Notes: generated by a model from the letters alone, not told the origin. Positions 1-18,028 are shown, counted from the first letter of the stretch. The stretch: DNA of 64,000 nt from Neospora caninum Liverpool (GCF_000208865.1 NC_018391.1:186001-250000), one strand, 5' to 3'. Translations and numbers: made by a program.

Positions 1-1257
1 GACCGCATCAATTCCGTAGGGCCGACCGGTAAAGAACTGGCCGACAGATTAGGGAGTCTTCTGCTCTTTCGAGTCAAATCATTTCCGGGTCGTAAAAACC
101 CTTGAGCGTGCGAGAGAGTGCTCTCTCCAGTGAACGGAGTTACCGTACGCGGATTCGGCGCGCAGACTTAAACACATAAAGTGTGGCCATTCTCGATGGC
201 GTGTATCAGGGTTCCTCGTTTTCCGGTGATTCTGGAGCATTCGCGCATGCTGCCCCGTGGCGGTGAAAGAGGGGGAAGCTAGGCGTTCTCCCAAGTGACG
301 CGTGTGTGCCCGTGCAAGAGACAGGTTCCCATCACTTACGAACGGGAAACGTGAGGCGCCGACTCCGCAGAGCGCGTCGCCTGCGTGTAGGACCAAGGCG
401 AATGTCCCCCCCATGGCTTTTAACGCACAAGATGGCGGTGCCCCATAAGACAAGCGACTCAGGGCGATCCCTCTAATGGTACCTATTTTGATTTGCGTTT
501 CAGAAGCCTCGATGTCGTGTCACCGCAGCGGCCACGTAGAGAGGAGGAATCTAGCGCCGAGGCTGTCCAGCTTCGTTTCGCCTCGATCCACTCTTTTCCC
601 TCGAGGCAGAGAGCCTCTCGTTTCTCGGCAGCGCTAGAGGAAAGGGGTAACAAGAAGGCTATGTATAGAAGAAAGAAAGGCGCGTGGCGTGTAGAAGCGG
701 AGATTTGTGTTTTTCGTTTCCTCAGAGGCGACTCGTGGCTCTACGTGGCATATATGCCGAAGACCCACCCAGGGCGCGCTGCGTCGGGAACAGCCGTTGT
801 GATGGAGTCCTGCCTTTTTTAAAAAAGGGTTGTTTTTCTTCTTGAATTCCAGAGAGAGGAAGAGACCGAGGAGAGAAAAGGGACGGAGACGACGGAACGC
901 GTCGCGGTTCTGTCTGGTGTCTCGGCGCTGTCTTGGTGTCGGAGGCGAGGTTGAACAGGGTGTGCATGTCTTGTCTGCAGTGTTTCGGGGTTCTCCGTGC
1001 CGCTTTCCAAAAGCGCACTGAACAAAAAGGACATTCCTGCGTATTCCGCGCCATTTCCCGTTTTCTGGAAAGTCAAGGAGAGTGGAAGACGCACGCGCGG
1101 CGGCGGCGAGGACTGATCTTTTCTCGGGTGCCTCCCTCGATACTGGTGGTGTCTCCCGTTTCTGTCTCGTGTTCTTCGCTGCGAATCAACGGTTTTTTCG
1201 CCCAGCAGCGTCTGAAGCTGCTCATTTGCTCGCTGCCCAGCGAACGATGCCACTAAA
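1..1257. other. Upstream region without a supported gene
   Basis: This stretch precedes the lysyl-tRNA synthetase start. The longest open frames (positions 79-453 on the minus strand, 493-822 on the plus strand and several overlapping frames around 720-1256) are short, Arg/Ser-rich, mutually overlapping and match nothing I recognise. The last few hundred bases are rich in purines and pyrimidine runs, as expected for a coccidian 5' UTR. A GGAGACG near position 883 is one base off the WGAGACG promoter word. I see no RNA gene. Confidence 0.4.
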
Positions 1258-6255
<4,998 letters not shown>

Positions 6256-6665
6256 GAGTGAAGAGCTGCCTCAAAGGTCTTTCCTGGCCCTGCAAATCGG
6301 TGTGTTTCACGTGTCTGTATGGTTTTCAGACGATCGAAGTGTAGCTCTAGATAATAGATATTGCACCCGCTTACCTTTTCGCTTCTGCATTTCCCCTGTG
6401 CATGTGGACATTCGTCTGCTGCATCTTCGATGTTTGCTGGGTCGGCATAAACACAGCACGTCCAAGCTCCACCGAATGGCGTAGACTGCAGCTGCAGCTA
6501 AAGCGGCGACCGTATCAAATGCAAACTCGGCCTTTCAATTGCGGTCTCTTCTCCGCAAGTGTGTGCACACATTTGCACAGGGGACGAACAGTTAGGTCAC
6601 TCAACATGCGATTAAGCTGCACGCCACAAGTTCGTGCCGAACCGCTCTCCACGCAAAGTGCGAAA

Positions 6666-6680
6666 GGGGGGGGGGGGGGG
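6666..6680. repeat. G15 homopolymer
   Basis: Uninterrupted run of 15 G in the LysRS 3' flank. Similar runs occur at 12306-12318 and 21098-21109. Such runs are prone to sequencing error and can form G-quadruplexes; no role is evident. Confidence 0.9.
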
Positions 6681-9174
6681 ATTTCTGAGGTAACTTCTAT
6701 CCCGTCCCCTGAACACTGGCTTACCCCTCTAAAAATTATTGTCAACACAACAACACACGGGTGCCTTCACCAGTGTCCCAGCGCAAAACAATAGGGGCAG
6801 TAGGAGCTCTCATATATTGGCAAAGGCTTTGAAACTTCGGAGTTCCAGTGTAGGTGCGGCAGCCTGGGGGGGACTACGGCGGTGGACGCCACACCCGATA
6901 CCCTCGCATATCCCTTGATATGGTAGAACCGCACCGCTAACTGGGAAACTGTTTCTTTGTTGCGGAGCCGTCCTCGAGGGCGCTTTCCTCCTTGGTGCTT
7001 TGATAGAAATGATTGGCGTCCGAGGGCGGTTTCGCGTCTCCTGGTTGTCTCTGACAGTGATTCACAGCACGCCGCTTCTGGGAAGACTAGGAAACTCGTG
7101 AGGTTCCTTTGTCCGTGAAGATGGTACACTATGTGATTCAAGAAAATCTAGGGCGTTTCAGCAATAAGGAATCCGTTGCGTCACACGCGTTTTCGAGAAA
7201 AATGAGAAAAAGCTCGATTTCTGTTTTTTCCAAGGGAGAGCCAGCCTACCTACCGGGATGCACGGAGCGTCGGGTCGTGTACCTGGCTCCGTTAGATTAG
7301 CTTTCTTCAGCATTCCAAGGCGGTTAGGTGACAAAAACAGCCTGTCCTTCTCGTTCAACTTGATGGTGGGACAGTGTATCATGTCAGGAAAGTCGTCTTG
7401 AATTGCAATCGACGAAGGCGAATAGCGACTTACTGTTTCTCGGACGGGGTTGAGACCGTCATCTACAGCTAGTGTGGACAGAGCTTATTGACTGCACCGA
7501 TGGTGTGACTCAGCCTCTCAAGGCAGTCTGGCGTTGTGAACATGTGTGTGCAAAATATGGGCGTAAACACAAGTCCAGACATGCTTCCGTGCCTAAACAC
7601 AGTACCGTGTGATCGTCCACGTCACCGCTTACGTGGTCTCATGCTTGTTTTCCGCGGGTTACTGCAGCCTCATCGTTAGTTTTCTCGCTGTTCCATCACC
7701 GATGCTCTCTGTCACCTTGAGGAAACCTTCATTGGCCTCGTGATCAACGACCTCTTGTTTATGTTCCGTCGGTACCCCCCCGATTTACCGACGCACCACG
7801 GTTCTCACGAGACTTTTTAGCGTCTTCTATGCGCCAGTTGGAGCTGGGCATCACCCTTGCCATGTTTCTCCGTTAGATATTTGTCTATATGTGCATATTC
7901 ATGCTGTTTTTTTCATCAACAACATCGAAATGCATTTCTTAAACTAAAGGTGTCACCGCGCGCAGGCCCTGTGTCCAGGAGTCGCTTGCTAGGATCGCCT
8001 AGCAGGGGAACTGAGGCTCTTTACACCGGCGATAATTGAGCAGTCTTGTTGTCGGCATGAGAAGCCATATTTCTCGCCAGTTCCCAGGGCTCATTTGTCT
8101 GCGCTTCTTCGAAGAAGCCTTAGAACGACAAAGCGAGACTCAATTGTGCCTTCGTCTGTGCGCCATCTTCGTCCGCTGTCGATTGCTGCAATGGTGCTCC
8201 TCACAGAAGTGGAAGGGGAGTTCCACAAATGGACTTTTCCCGTTTCCTCGAGAGAAACGTGACAAAACTCTCGGAGTCTGCTCGGAGACAGTGGTAAGCT
8301 CTTTTTTCAGCCGGTTGGTGCCTTTTTTTCCATTGCTGAACTTCCCCTTTGGCTTCCGTCGACAGATTCCTTGCACAGGAGCACTCAACTCTCGGGCGTT
8401 GCAGCAGCACTGGACTCGGCATTTTTGCTAGCCACACAGCACAGGTGCTGCCCCAGATGACCATGCCAAAGAAGAGTTTCTCTCGAATATTCTCTCGTTT
8501 CTTTCTTTTACTGGTCTGAGGGTTGCCGAGACAACGCGGGTTTCTCTTGCAAAGGCGCTTTATCGTTTTCCCACAGGAAAACCTCATGATTTTTGCTACA
8601 CAGCGCAGCTTTTCGTATCAGTCTGGGGCTGGCTCGGGTTGAGTGTTGGCGTACCCACACGGCTTTTTTCGTACGTTTTCCGGAAAACGGAAATCAGGAC
8701 CTTTCCGCGATCCTGCTCTATGCCAGACTCGCATTTTTCCAGACAGCGTCTTTTTCGATGCCTCGCATCTTTAGCTCGCGGTCCCAGTCGGGCGAAGCTC
8801 GCTAACTCGGTGTTTCTCTTGTGAGTGAATGACCTAAATTATCGAGTCCGGAAAGGAACGTATGCACATGACAAAGTAGTAAAACGGATTTCGTTCCCAG
8901 GAAAGAATTCGAGCGCAGTCTGTCTTCGGCGACAACACACACTTTCGTGTCTTGAGGCTTTGCTTAAGAGGGGGAGCCCTTCTCGTTGAGTAACGGAAGC
9001 TGCATGTGACTCCAGTATTCTGGGCTTTCCTCCCTTCTTGTCAAGCACGACATGCGACACTCTGCCATGACCGGGTGCGTCTCTTCTTCAGTCCTGTTCC
9101 GTCTGCGTCATGCTTGTTTCCACGTGGAAGGAACCCCCCTCCACTCTCGTTTGACCGTGTGACTGCCGTTCTCG

Positions 9175-9181
9175 AGAGACG
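9175..9181 (+). promoter_or_regulatory. WGAGACG promoter word upstream of the monooxygenase
   Basis: AGAGACG lies about 410 nt before the monooxygenase ATG. WGAGACG is a known cis element in Toxoplasma promoters. A 7-mer occurs by chance often enough that position is the only support here. Confidence 0.3.
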
Positions 9182-9591
9182 AGATCTCGTTGAGGATACG
9201 CGGTGCGGGTAGTAGTCTCCTCTCCGCCCGTGTCGCCGTTTCGGTTTCTCTCCTGGAAAAGGAAAGAGACTCCAGTCCTCGTACGCCAGGGACGCGCCTG
9301 CTTTGCCTGCTCTTCCCCGCCGTTCGGTCAGGCCTCCTTGCGAAAAAGGCCACAACTCCGTCTTTTTCCTAGGCACGTCGTGTCCGTTATTCGTTCGATT
9401 CCCGAGCGCGTTTCCATCGCGTCTCGTGTCCTTTTGCGGTTCGTGGAGGCTTTGCGCTGCGCACGCCGCTGGGGCCAGTGCTGCTCGGGTGTCGGCGTCC
9501 GCGCTGGCGCATGCCCGGGGCGTCTTGCTGCCCCGTTTCCCCCTGGGTGTTTTGCCGGGAAGCCCCTCTCTGAAGCGCCCCTTCCCCCGTA

Positions 9592-12500
9592 ATGCGAACT
9601 TCCGCTGGAGCTCCAGCAGGGTCGGTTTCCGACGCTGGTCTGGGGACTGCGATTGCGCTCGCAAAAGAAGCTGCGGCGCGTCAACTCGCCGGGGGGAGGT
9701 CGGCGTTGGAGGAGTCGCGGTTCTCGGGAGGGCGACGCAGAAGCGATGACGCGTCGAGCGCCTCCAGACGCTCGCCGTCCTTGTTCACGAGCAATTCATG
9801 CGACAGCGAAAGCCGCTCCCTGTCACGCTACTCATTTTCTTCCTCGTACCTCGACCAGGAAGATGAACACTCGTTCGACTTTAGCAGCAACGCGAGCGAG
9901 TCGAGCTTCCAGAGCTCCTGCGCAGGGCGCAGTCAAGCGCGGGCGCAAGACAGGAGCTTCTTCGGAAGACCCGAGGACGAGTCCGCCGCCCCAGCGATTC
10001 CTTCCAGGGTGGATGTCGTCATCGTTGGAGCTGGCCCCGTGGGCCTCACGCTCGCCATAGACTGCCAGAGGAAAGGCCTTTCCTACTTGTGTGTTGATGT
10101 CCGACAAGACATGGTTGGGGACAGCCGAGCCATTCTACTGCACCCGAGAACTCTCGAGATCATGCAAGTATGTGCTGCACAAAGCAAGCAAACCTAACCT
10201 TTGTCTCTTCTCGCTTCCGGCTTTGTAACGCGTCTCCCTGGGCATACCTGGGACCCACACACCGTTTGGAGTCGCCGTTTCCTCGACACACATTCCACGC
10301 CCTATCCTCCCTCTACGCGTGTGAGAGACCTTCAGGCTTGGGGACTGTGTGTGAACCCTAGGTACCCTGAAGAGTTATGCATACGCATGTATACGCAGCT
10401 CGCGATATGCAGTGAGACTCAGAGATATCCGAGATGATCTAGAGCGTATCGAATACAGAGAGACAAATATACAAATTAACCAGATCGACGCAATCATACA
10501 CCTATATATACAAGTATATATGTATGTATATATATATATATATATATAGATTGGTATAGATACGTGGTCTTTATCACAGGAGGATCATCACTGCGGGGAG
10601 AATACTTGCGCACACGTTCAACGGAGTAGGAGTTTTTAACGGTGGAGGACGAGACTGAAGGGGCGTCGGGTCCTTGGACGTGAAGTGCTTTTCTTTCCTG
10701 TCTCAACCTGTCTCCGTGTGGGTTGTTTTCGTCAGGACCTAGGTGTCGCAGACGCTCTTATTCTTCGCGGGATTCGCCTGCGCGGTCTCCGCATGTTCCT
10801 AAATGGTGCACTCGCTTCCGAGACGCCTCTCGGGCCCCTCGTCGTCCCTCCCCAACAGCAGTCTGGCGGCGTGCCATTCTCGTCTTTCCCCACTGCGCTC
10901 TTCTGTGGAAACGGCTCTGCGGGGAGAGACCCGTTCTCCCCGTTCCCGAGGGTTTCTTCACCCTCCACCAGCAGCTCCACACCCTTCCCGTACGCGGTCG
11001 TCCTCGATCAGAGCGCCACAGAGGCGATTCTGCACGACAGACTCCGGCAGCTCGGAGGACATGTAAGTCGATTAAAGACCTGAACGGAAAGAGAATTGTC
11101 GGCCAGAACACGGAGCAGAAAAGGGAGGCAGGTCCGGCGAGGAAGAGAAAGAGAGGCGCGGGAGCGCGAAGAGCCAAAAGCGAGAAGGGCTGACGAGGAA
11201 GAGGAAGAAGCGGAGGAGGTGCGGGTGCGGAAAGAAGAGACTTGAGCGACGACGAAGCCCGCAACAGATGGACCTGCGAACGAAGCAAGACCAGAAACAG
11301 AGTGGAGGGAGGCGCTGTAGTCGGGTGGGACCGTGTCTTTTTCCTTGTTTCCCCCGTGTGGATATTTCCGTTTCCCTCGAGGTGTAGGCTGTCAGACGGG
11401 TGTGCAGAGAAGGCGCAAAGGGGTGAGTTGTTTCTTCGCGCCTCAGTGTCGCACCACCTTTCTCATTTCCTTCCTCTCTTGGCTTCGTTCTCCCCTCTCC
11501 GTTCTCTCTCAGGTTCACCGCCCGGTGGCGGTGTGGCGCCTGGAGCACCAAGACGTCGAAGAGCCTCCTTGCTTTCCACCGGTTCCCCTTCGTCGGCGAC
11601 GGCGGAAACAGCGCAGATCGCGGTGTAGATCTTCGTCTGCTGTGGAGCGAGAGAAAGACAGAAACCCCGTGGCGTCTCATCTTGAGGCAGCCAGCGAGCG
11701 CGAGGAGGGAGGCGGTCGGCTGGGACCAGGGGGCTGCGCTCCGGCTGACAATCGCCGAGGCGGCGACACAGGCGCAGGGGACAAGCTTGCAGAGAAAGAG
11801 ACAAAGCGGGCGACTGAGGGCCGGGGCGAGGACGCCCCGACAGGGGACGCACAGCGAGTGGAGAAGGACAGAGAAGGCCTGCAAGGTTCTTGCGACACCG
11901 AAGAAAAGGCGAGACTGAGGGAGTCGCGCCAAGGAGAGAGCGAGGCACACCCTGCGGGCCCCCACGCAAGTCCGCAGCCAGGACGGGAGTCCGAGCACGT
12001 CAAGACACTCCGAGCCAGCGACCTGCCGTTCCTGGACTCGCGAGTGAAGACCGCCGAGCGGCGGAGGTTCACAACCACAGCCGAGCCCCAGTACTGGTCC
12101 GGCCGAGCACAAAACGCCGTGCCTGTTGCGACCGGATTCCTCATCAACGAAGAGCACGAGGACGAAGAAGACATCGACGGATACCCTGTCGTCGTCCACA
12201 TGGCGAAACTCTCCGATGTCTTCGGAACAGAAGACCCCGCCTTCATTTCCGTCAGGTGCCGGTACGTCTCGCACGAGGACTCCGAATGAGCGAGGCAGGG
12301 GCGGAGGGGGGGGGGGGGAGGGACAGACGCGAACACGAGACAGCCACGAACGAAGGGATCAACGCAGGCGGAACTGCAGAGATCGAAAGGGGGCTGCACA
12401 GAACGAAGACTCCATGCACAACAAGACACCTGCACCGTTCTCGCCAATGCATCCATCTATGCACATATACTTACATATATATATATATATACGTACGTAT

Positions 12501-15500
12501 ACATATATATATATATATATATAGACGTATGTTTCAGTGTAGCACACATCCTTCTGTGGACGAAGAAGATATCGACGAAGAGTCACCGTCGTGGAAGGAG
12601 GAGTTTGTCTTTTTTCTCAGGTACGTCGTCGGCTGCGACGGCGCGAAATCGATGATCCGGAAAGCGTCCAGTATCTCGTTTGATGGTGAGATTTGCGTTT
12701 GCGGGTTTCCGCGGCGGATCGCGTTTAGGCCGCTTTCGGCCGGTCGAGTCTCGTATGCATTTGCTTCCACGGTCTCTCGCAGTGAGCATCCCGAGCAGGA
12801 GACGATGCCATTTGGGTGCATGCGGCGGGGCGCCAGTCCCTGCTCGGTTTTAAGGCCACCCCTTGGGGTGTCTCTGGCCGGCATGTGTCCCCCTCTCTGT
12901 CTCGCCCTCCCGGAGCTGCTCCTTTTTTGTCGCATTCTCTGTTTTCAGGCACATCTCGTGCATCCGAGTTTCTTCTGGCGGATTTGTCTCTGGACTGGTC
13001 GAATCTGAGCAGCGGCATGGATCACCAGGAGGTGTCCTCGCTCGCCGATCCTTCTCTGGTGATTCCGGACCCGGCGTGGCCCGAGAAGGAAGCGCGTATT
13101 GTCGCTTTGCATCGTCTGCTTCGCAATTCGCCTCTCGATCGCCTGAATCTCTTTCTCTCCGACGAAGGCTCTCTGCTTCTCACTCCGCTCCTGCCGCCGT
13201 ACTACCGCCTTCTTCCGGGCGAGTCTCTCGTCTCTGGGGACGATGCGTACTCCCTGTCGTCGCTGGCTCGGACGCCGGTGCGCTCGAACTCCGAGGAAAG
13301 CGAAGGGGGGTACGCGACATCCACGGGCCAGAGGGACGAACGAAGCGACAGAGAGACCGACGGAGACGGCAGGATCGGGCGGCGCGACCGGGAGAAGGAC
13401 GGCGGCTTGGGAAGAGCCACCGCCCTGCTGGTGCACACTGAAGCGTCGGGAAACCTGCGGTGGCGAATCATGGCGCTCAGGGAGTCGTCTTCGGCAATCC
13501 TGACTGCTAGCCAAGGCGGCCGAGGCGAGGGCACGGCTTCGCAGAGAGACGCCGGCGCCGACCTGGAGGAGGGCGAAGTCAACGGGAGGGACTTGGACAG
13601 AGGACCCGGCTCTGCAGACAGGAGGAAGGGGGCAAACACGAGTGTATCGGAAGACGAACTCGTTCACTTCATCGAAAAGGTAAGCAGTGGCGAGAAAACG
13701 GGAACCAGCCTCACCCTGCGAGCGGCGAGCGTCTTGGTGGTGTTGCGGTGCGTGAATCCGAGAGGGAATGGACATTTGACGCTGCGACCTAAGGAGGAAA
13801 GAACGAAGGGAGTCGCATGCAGCGACTCCCCTCCGCCAGAAGCCGCACACGTGGTGTACAGCAGCCCAGTCAAATGCCTCGCAGGGGTGTATGTTTTGCC
13901 CAAAATGTCTCTCGGCACCTCTACGCGTTTGGAAGGTGTGCGCGTCTTCTCCGGGACTGGGCGCATCCGGAAAACAGCTGCATGCAAACGGATCGCTTAG
14001 CACGTGCAACCGATTGCGATGCGGGTCTTCACCCCAGTGAAAACGCGAGTTTGCCGGTTGCTGCCTCCGTTTTTCGTCCAGATGATCCCGGCGACTGTCG
14101 TTCGACGCATTCACTGGAGTTGTGCGTATTCCGTCGGCAGCCGCGTCGCCACTCGCTTCAAAGAGCGCAGGTGCTTCCTCGCCGGCGATGCTGCGCATTC
14201 CCATCCACCTTTCTTCTCCGAGGGTCTAAATCTCGGCATTCAGGTGCGTGAACATATCGCTCTGTCGAGGACAAATCCCTCGGCCCCGTAGCTCCTTCGC
14301 AGAGGCTCGCTCAAACAGGCAGGTGTGCAAGCAGTCTACCTGCGTGTACATCTGCGCTGGGCCGGGACAGGAAAGAACCTCTGGACGCTGTCTCCTAGGA
14401 GCAATGAACACTCGTGCGCGGAGATGCTTCTCCTGGCGTCAACGCTTGAATTCGGCGCAGAAGGCAGAAGAGAGTCTGCCTTCTCCGGTGTGCGGTTTGT
14501 CTTTTCCCAGGATGCCTACAACTTGGGTTGGAAGCTGGGCAGCGTTCTGAAGGGCGGAGCGAGCACGCGGCTGCTTGAGTCCTACCACCACGAGAGGCAT
14601 CAAATCGCCAAGGAAGTCATGCTGCGAGCGGGCCGAACCCTCGATTTCATCTTTGGCAGTGGAGGAAAACCTTGTAAGGCACATCAGCGCAGATGCCCAC
14701 GTGTTCACCTGTTGGTGTGTGTGCCCATACCGTGGCGTAGAGCGCCCGGCCCAATGAGTGCATGCTCGCAGAGAACCGCTTGAGGCCTAACCCGTGCGAG
14801 GTTCCATACCCCGTCCTAGAGCTTCGCCAGGCGTTTCTTTTCGATCTTTCCTTTTTCGTCTGTCACTCCGCCAAGACACATGTGCCTTGGCTCCGCGCGC
14901 GCGCCTTTATCTCCATAACGGCGAACCATCTGTTTACGGCGCGAAAACGAGCACTCTCTGTGGAGGGGTGATGCGGTGACTGCGTTGCCGGCCTAGAACA
15001 TAACAGATGCAGAATAACTTTAATGTCGGAGCATATTGAAATCCAACACTTTTTATTGTCTTTTAAGCAACCCAGTGGGGTGATTTTGTGAAACGCCTTT
15101 GTGTCTGTGCCTGCTTGGCGTCTTTTCTCAGCGTTTCTGTCACGCTGCGTCTTGAAGGTCATGGGCCCTCTCCTGTCTCGCCTTCCGGCTCTTGCTGACG
15201 CTGTGTCAAGGAGTTTTTCTGTCATCGATGCAACCTACCAATATCCTACGTAAGCGCGTTGACGAAACAAGACAAAAATGATTGAGACTCAGGGGCACTG
15301 AGACGTTGCCGATGTAGATTCTTGCCCGTCTGCGACCCTCAGAGGTTTTTCTTCGTGGAGACTCCTGTTCTGCGTTGTGTGTCTCTTTTTCCCTGCAGCG
15401 ACGTCCTTGGCGTCGCCGGAACGACCTCCTACGCTTCTCTGGTGCCAGGCATGCAGGCTCCGGACTGTCTCGTCAAGGTCACCGAGGTAAGTATCCAACT

Positions 15501-18028
15501 CTTTCGATGTTTTGCTCTCGGGAGGCTTCGCTCAACAGGCGATCGCCGCACGTGGGGATGAGTCGGAAATGTGTGGAGAATCTGTGTCTGGACATATGGG
15601 CGTATTTAGTCAGAGCTGAGGAGAAAACGCGACGCAGAAAGGAACGCAGGACAAGCTCTAGATGTTCCAGGAAATGCTTGTGATCGCAGCCTTCTGCAGA
15701 CAGACGAGGATGCACCGGCACTGAAGTCGAACAGAAAAGAAGAGAGAGAGAAAGAGTGGAAAGGAGATCTGCTGTTGCCGGTGCGTGGCCAGGATGCGCA
15801 GACACTTTAAGACAAAAGCACTGCATACGCAGATATATATATATATATATATATGTATATCGTCATGCCTGTCCATCTTGTTTGCCTAGGTCGGAATATG
15901 CTGCGCTCGTGTTCACTGTAGGCAGCAGACACACAAGGAGGAAGAAAGGAAGCAGGAAACGTTTGCGTGAAGAACAAAGACTCCTCGCAGTGAGGTATTT
16001 GGAGTTCCGGGTGTGTTGCGTTGGTGTATTTGGCGTCTCACAGATCTACCCCGAACGGAGCCCTCTGCCTCCTCCAGCGCCTCCTACGTATCTCTATGAA
16101 CTCCTCGGAAGCAGTCAGCACGTTCTACTTCTTCATATCCTTCTCCTGCCCGCGGGTTCTCGTGTTCGGAATGTTTTTGGCTGCGAAATGCCGGGCGCGC
16201 CTCTCGCGGGTAAGCCTCTTCTGTTTCACGTTTCGTCCCCTTTGCGCGCCTGCGTCGCTGGCTCTCTACAACCTTCTGGTTGAGCTGGATGTGTAGATAA
16301 GGCCCTCTGTGCATTCCCCTCTGCGCGTTTTCGGTCCGGGAATCTGCGCTTATCTCCGCCCGTGCGCTTCATTCTGCGGAATCAGGCACCTGTAGCCCCA
16401 GACGTAGATTTGACGCGGGGTGGAGAAGGAGAGATTCCCGTTCTCTCTGAGTTCGGTGCTCTTCTTCGTCTGTCAGAATCTGCACAAAGAATTCTCTTAA
16501 GATTTCTGCTTCTTCCCCCCAGGCCGGTCCATCGAGTGCGGCCTGCTTTTGTCGGCGTAAACACAGAGACGTATGCATGGCACAAGTCCCTATATGCGTG
16601 CACGTATATCGACATATATATATATATATATATGTATATGTATATATATGTATATATATGTATATATATGTATGTGCATTGCCTGGTAGATGTAGGCGTC
16701 GTTCGACGTGAACCGAGGACTGTCGGCTATGTTTGGCGCTCATCGTGTGGGTCTCGTGTGTTTGTCCTGTTCTGTCCCTGCCGCCCCTTTCTGTCTTTGC
16801 TTTTCGCGTTGCTGCTGCGTTCCTCGCCCAATGCTTTCCGCTCCTCGGTCTGCCGGCGGCGAATCCAGCGCGTTACAACGCCACCTGCTTCAGCGCACTG
16901 ACGCGTCTGGCGAGGCTGGCAGTCCTCGCGAGCTCTGAGCGTCGAGGGGTAGGCGTTTCAGGCGGTCTGCTCCGAGCTCTTCCAGAGACTGACTGGTTGC
17001 ACACGGCGAGCGCGTGCCGCTCCAAGGTTTCTCGGCACAGAGACCGGAGAAGGTTGTCGGGTTGTTTGCGCATTGTTTGGTGTATCCACGGGTCTCTCGC
17101 TCCGCCTCACACGGTCGCTACAGCGACATCCATCACCACGGCGCTGCCGCGAGACTCGCTGCGCTTCCGAGGGGGCTCGGGGAACGTGTGGTCTGCTTCC
17201 CCGACCCAGTCGTTTTCGTTTTTTCGGCGTTTCAGCTCGGCGAGTGTCGGGGCTCCGGGACTCCCTCTCTTGCCGCTGTTGGGTCTCACCGACGCGGGCG
17301 AAGGCCAAGAAGGCGAGAGGAATTTCCTTTCCGTCCTCTCCTCTGCAGGATCAAAGCTTTACGCGCCGTCATCCGAAGACAGTGCACACGAGCGAGAGCC
17401 GAGGAACGCGCACGCGAGGTCTTCAGGCAGCTCCGCTAGCTCCACGCATTCTGCGCCGTCCGGCGAGGGCGACAGACACGACAAAGTGAGTGAAGCGTCG
17501 GACGCGGAGCGTCCAAACGGCGGCGACGCGGGTTCCGGAAAGGCAGAGCAATCGGATGGCGGCGCTTACGGCCCCATGTTCTCTGGGTCACTCGGTTCGC
17601 TCTCGGGCTTTTTCTACGGGAGACAGTCCGCGGGCCCCAAGCCTCGAGAGAGCTCGCCAACCTCGTCGCCACGCTACAGCAATCCGCCCCTTTTCTCCCA
17701 CGAGTCGAGAGCGCGCAACGACAACGACGCCGACGCGACGTCCACATTCTTGCTGCGCAGACACCTGCTCGACCTCTTGCCGTCTGGAATCTTGTCCCAG
17801 CTTCAGGGTCCACATGCGCCTCATCCGTCCCTCCTGCTGGTCGACTTCGTCGACGAAGTCGCCACGAAATTCGGTCTCCGGCTGGTTCCCCCCGGTTCAG
17901 CTTACGCAGACACGCGAAGCGGAGCCTTCACGTTGATCAGGCCTGACGGCCACGTCGCTCAGGGAGGGTATGTTGGCGACGCCATCGCGTCCAGGGCTCT
18001 TCTTGATTATTTTATGAATTACTTTTGA
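9592..18028 (+). CDS. FAD-dependent monooxygenase, phenol/aromatic-ring-hydroxylase type
   Basis: Predicted flavoprotein hydroxylase using NAD(P)H and O2; substrate unknown. I model 11 exons: 9592-10167, 10736-11062, 11513-12261, 12621-12685, 12949-13679, 14082-14243, 14511-14673, 15132-15249, 15399-15486, 16044-16209, 16869-18028. Splice phases agree at every junction and the total is 4305 nt (1434 aa). All three family fingerprints are present: the Rossmann motif VIVGAGPVGLTLA (about residue 140), the DG motif YVVGCDGAKSMIR (start of exon 4, about 551) and the GD motif CFLAGDAAHSHPP (about 850), followed by GLNLGIQDAYNLGWKL. Exons 9-10 (LVPGMQAPDCLVK, LYELLGSSQHVLLL) and the last 70 residues (FTLIRPDGHVAQGGYVGDA) match the C-terminal thioredoxin-like domain of PheA/TfdB enzymes. 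Family members are usually 550-650 aa; the excess is low-complexity inserts in exons 1, 3, 5 and 11. The exon 11 acceptor has a poor pyrimidine tract and is the weakest junction. No signal peptide is obvious. Confidence 0.85.
10502..10549. repeat. (TA)n tract in monooxygenase intron 1
   Basis: Imperfect TATATA/TATGTA tract inside the 568-nt first intron (10168-10735). It is one of four such tracts in introns of this gene. Confidence 0.8.
12306..12318. repeat. G13 homopolymer in monooxygenase intron 3
   Basis: Run of 13 G within the intron between exons 3 and 4 (12262-12620), about 45 nt after the donor site. Confidence 0.85.
12474..12523. repeat. (TA)n tract in monooxygenase intron 3
   Basis: TATATA tract interrupted by ACGTACGTATAC, in the same intron as the G13 run and about 100 nt before the acceptor. 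Confidence 0.8.
15832..15860. repeat. (TA)n tract in monooxygenase intron 9
   Basis: Short perfect TATATA run between exons 9 and 10 (intron 15487-16043). Confidence 0.8.
16613..16672. repeat. (TA)n/TATG tract in monooxygenase intron 10
   Basis: About 60 nt of TATATA with regularly spaced TATG variants, in the intron before the last exon (16210-16868). This is the longest of the four tracts in this gene. Confidence 0.8.

Larger units (their letters stand above)
6256..9591. other. Intergenic region between LysRS and the monooxygenase
   Basis: Holds the 3' UTR of the synthetase and the promoter/5' UTR of the next plus-strand gene. It contains a 15-G run at 6666-6680. The open frames at 8036-8431, 9203-9592 and 9041-9664 (minus) have no recognisable content and mixed composition. 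I see no tRNA and no coding exon that I can support here. Confidence 0.4.

Noticed and set aside
11072..12274. 400-codon minus-strand ORF
   Set aside because: Antisense to monooxygenase exon 3 and intron 2; Cys/Ser/Leu-rich shadow.
12945..14204. 419-codon minus-strand ORF
   Set aside because: Antisense to monooxygenase exons 5 and 6, which carry verified motifs and splice phases.
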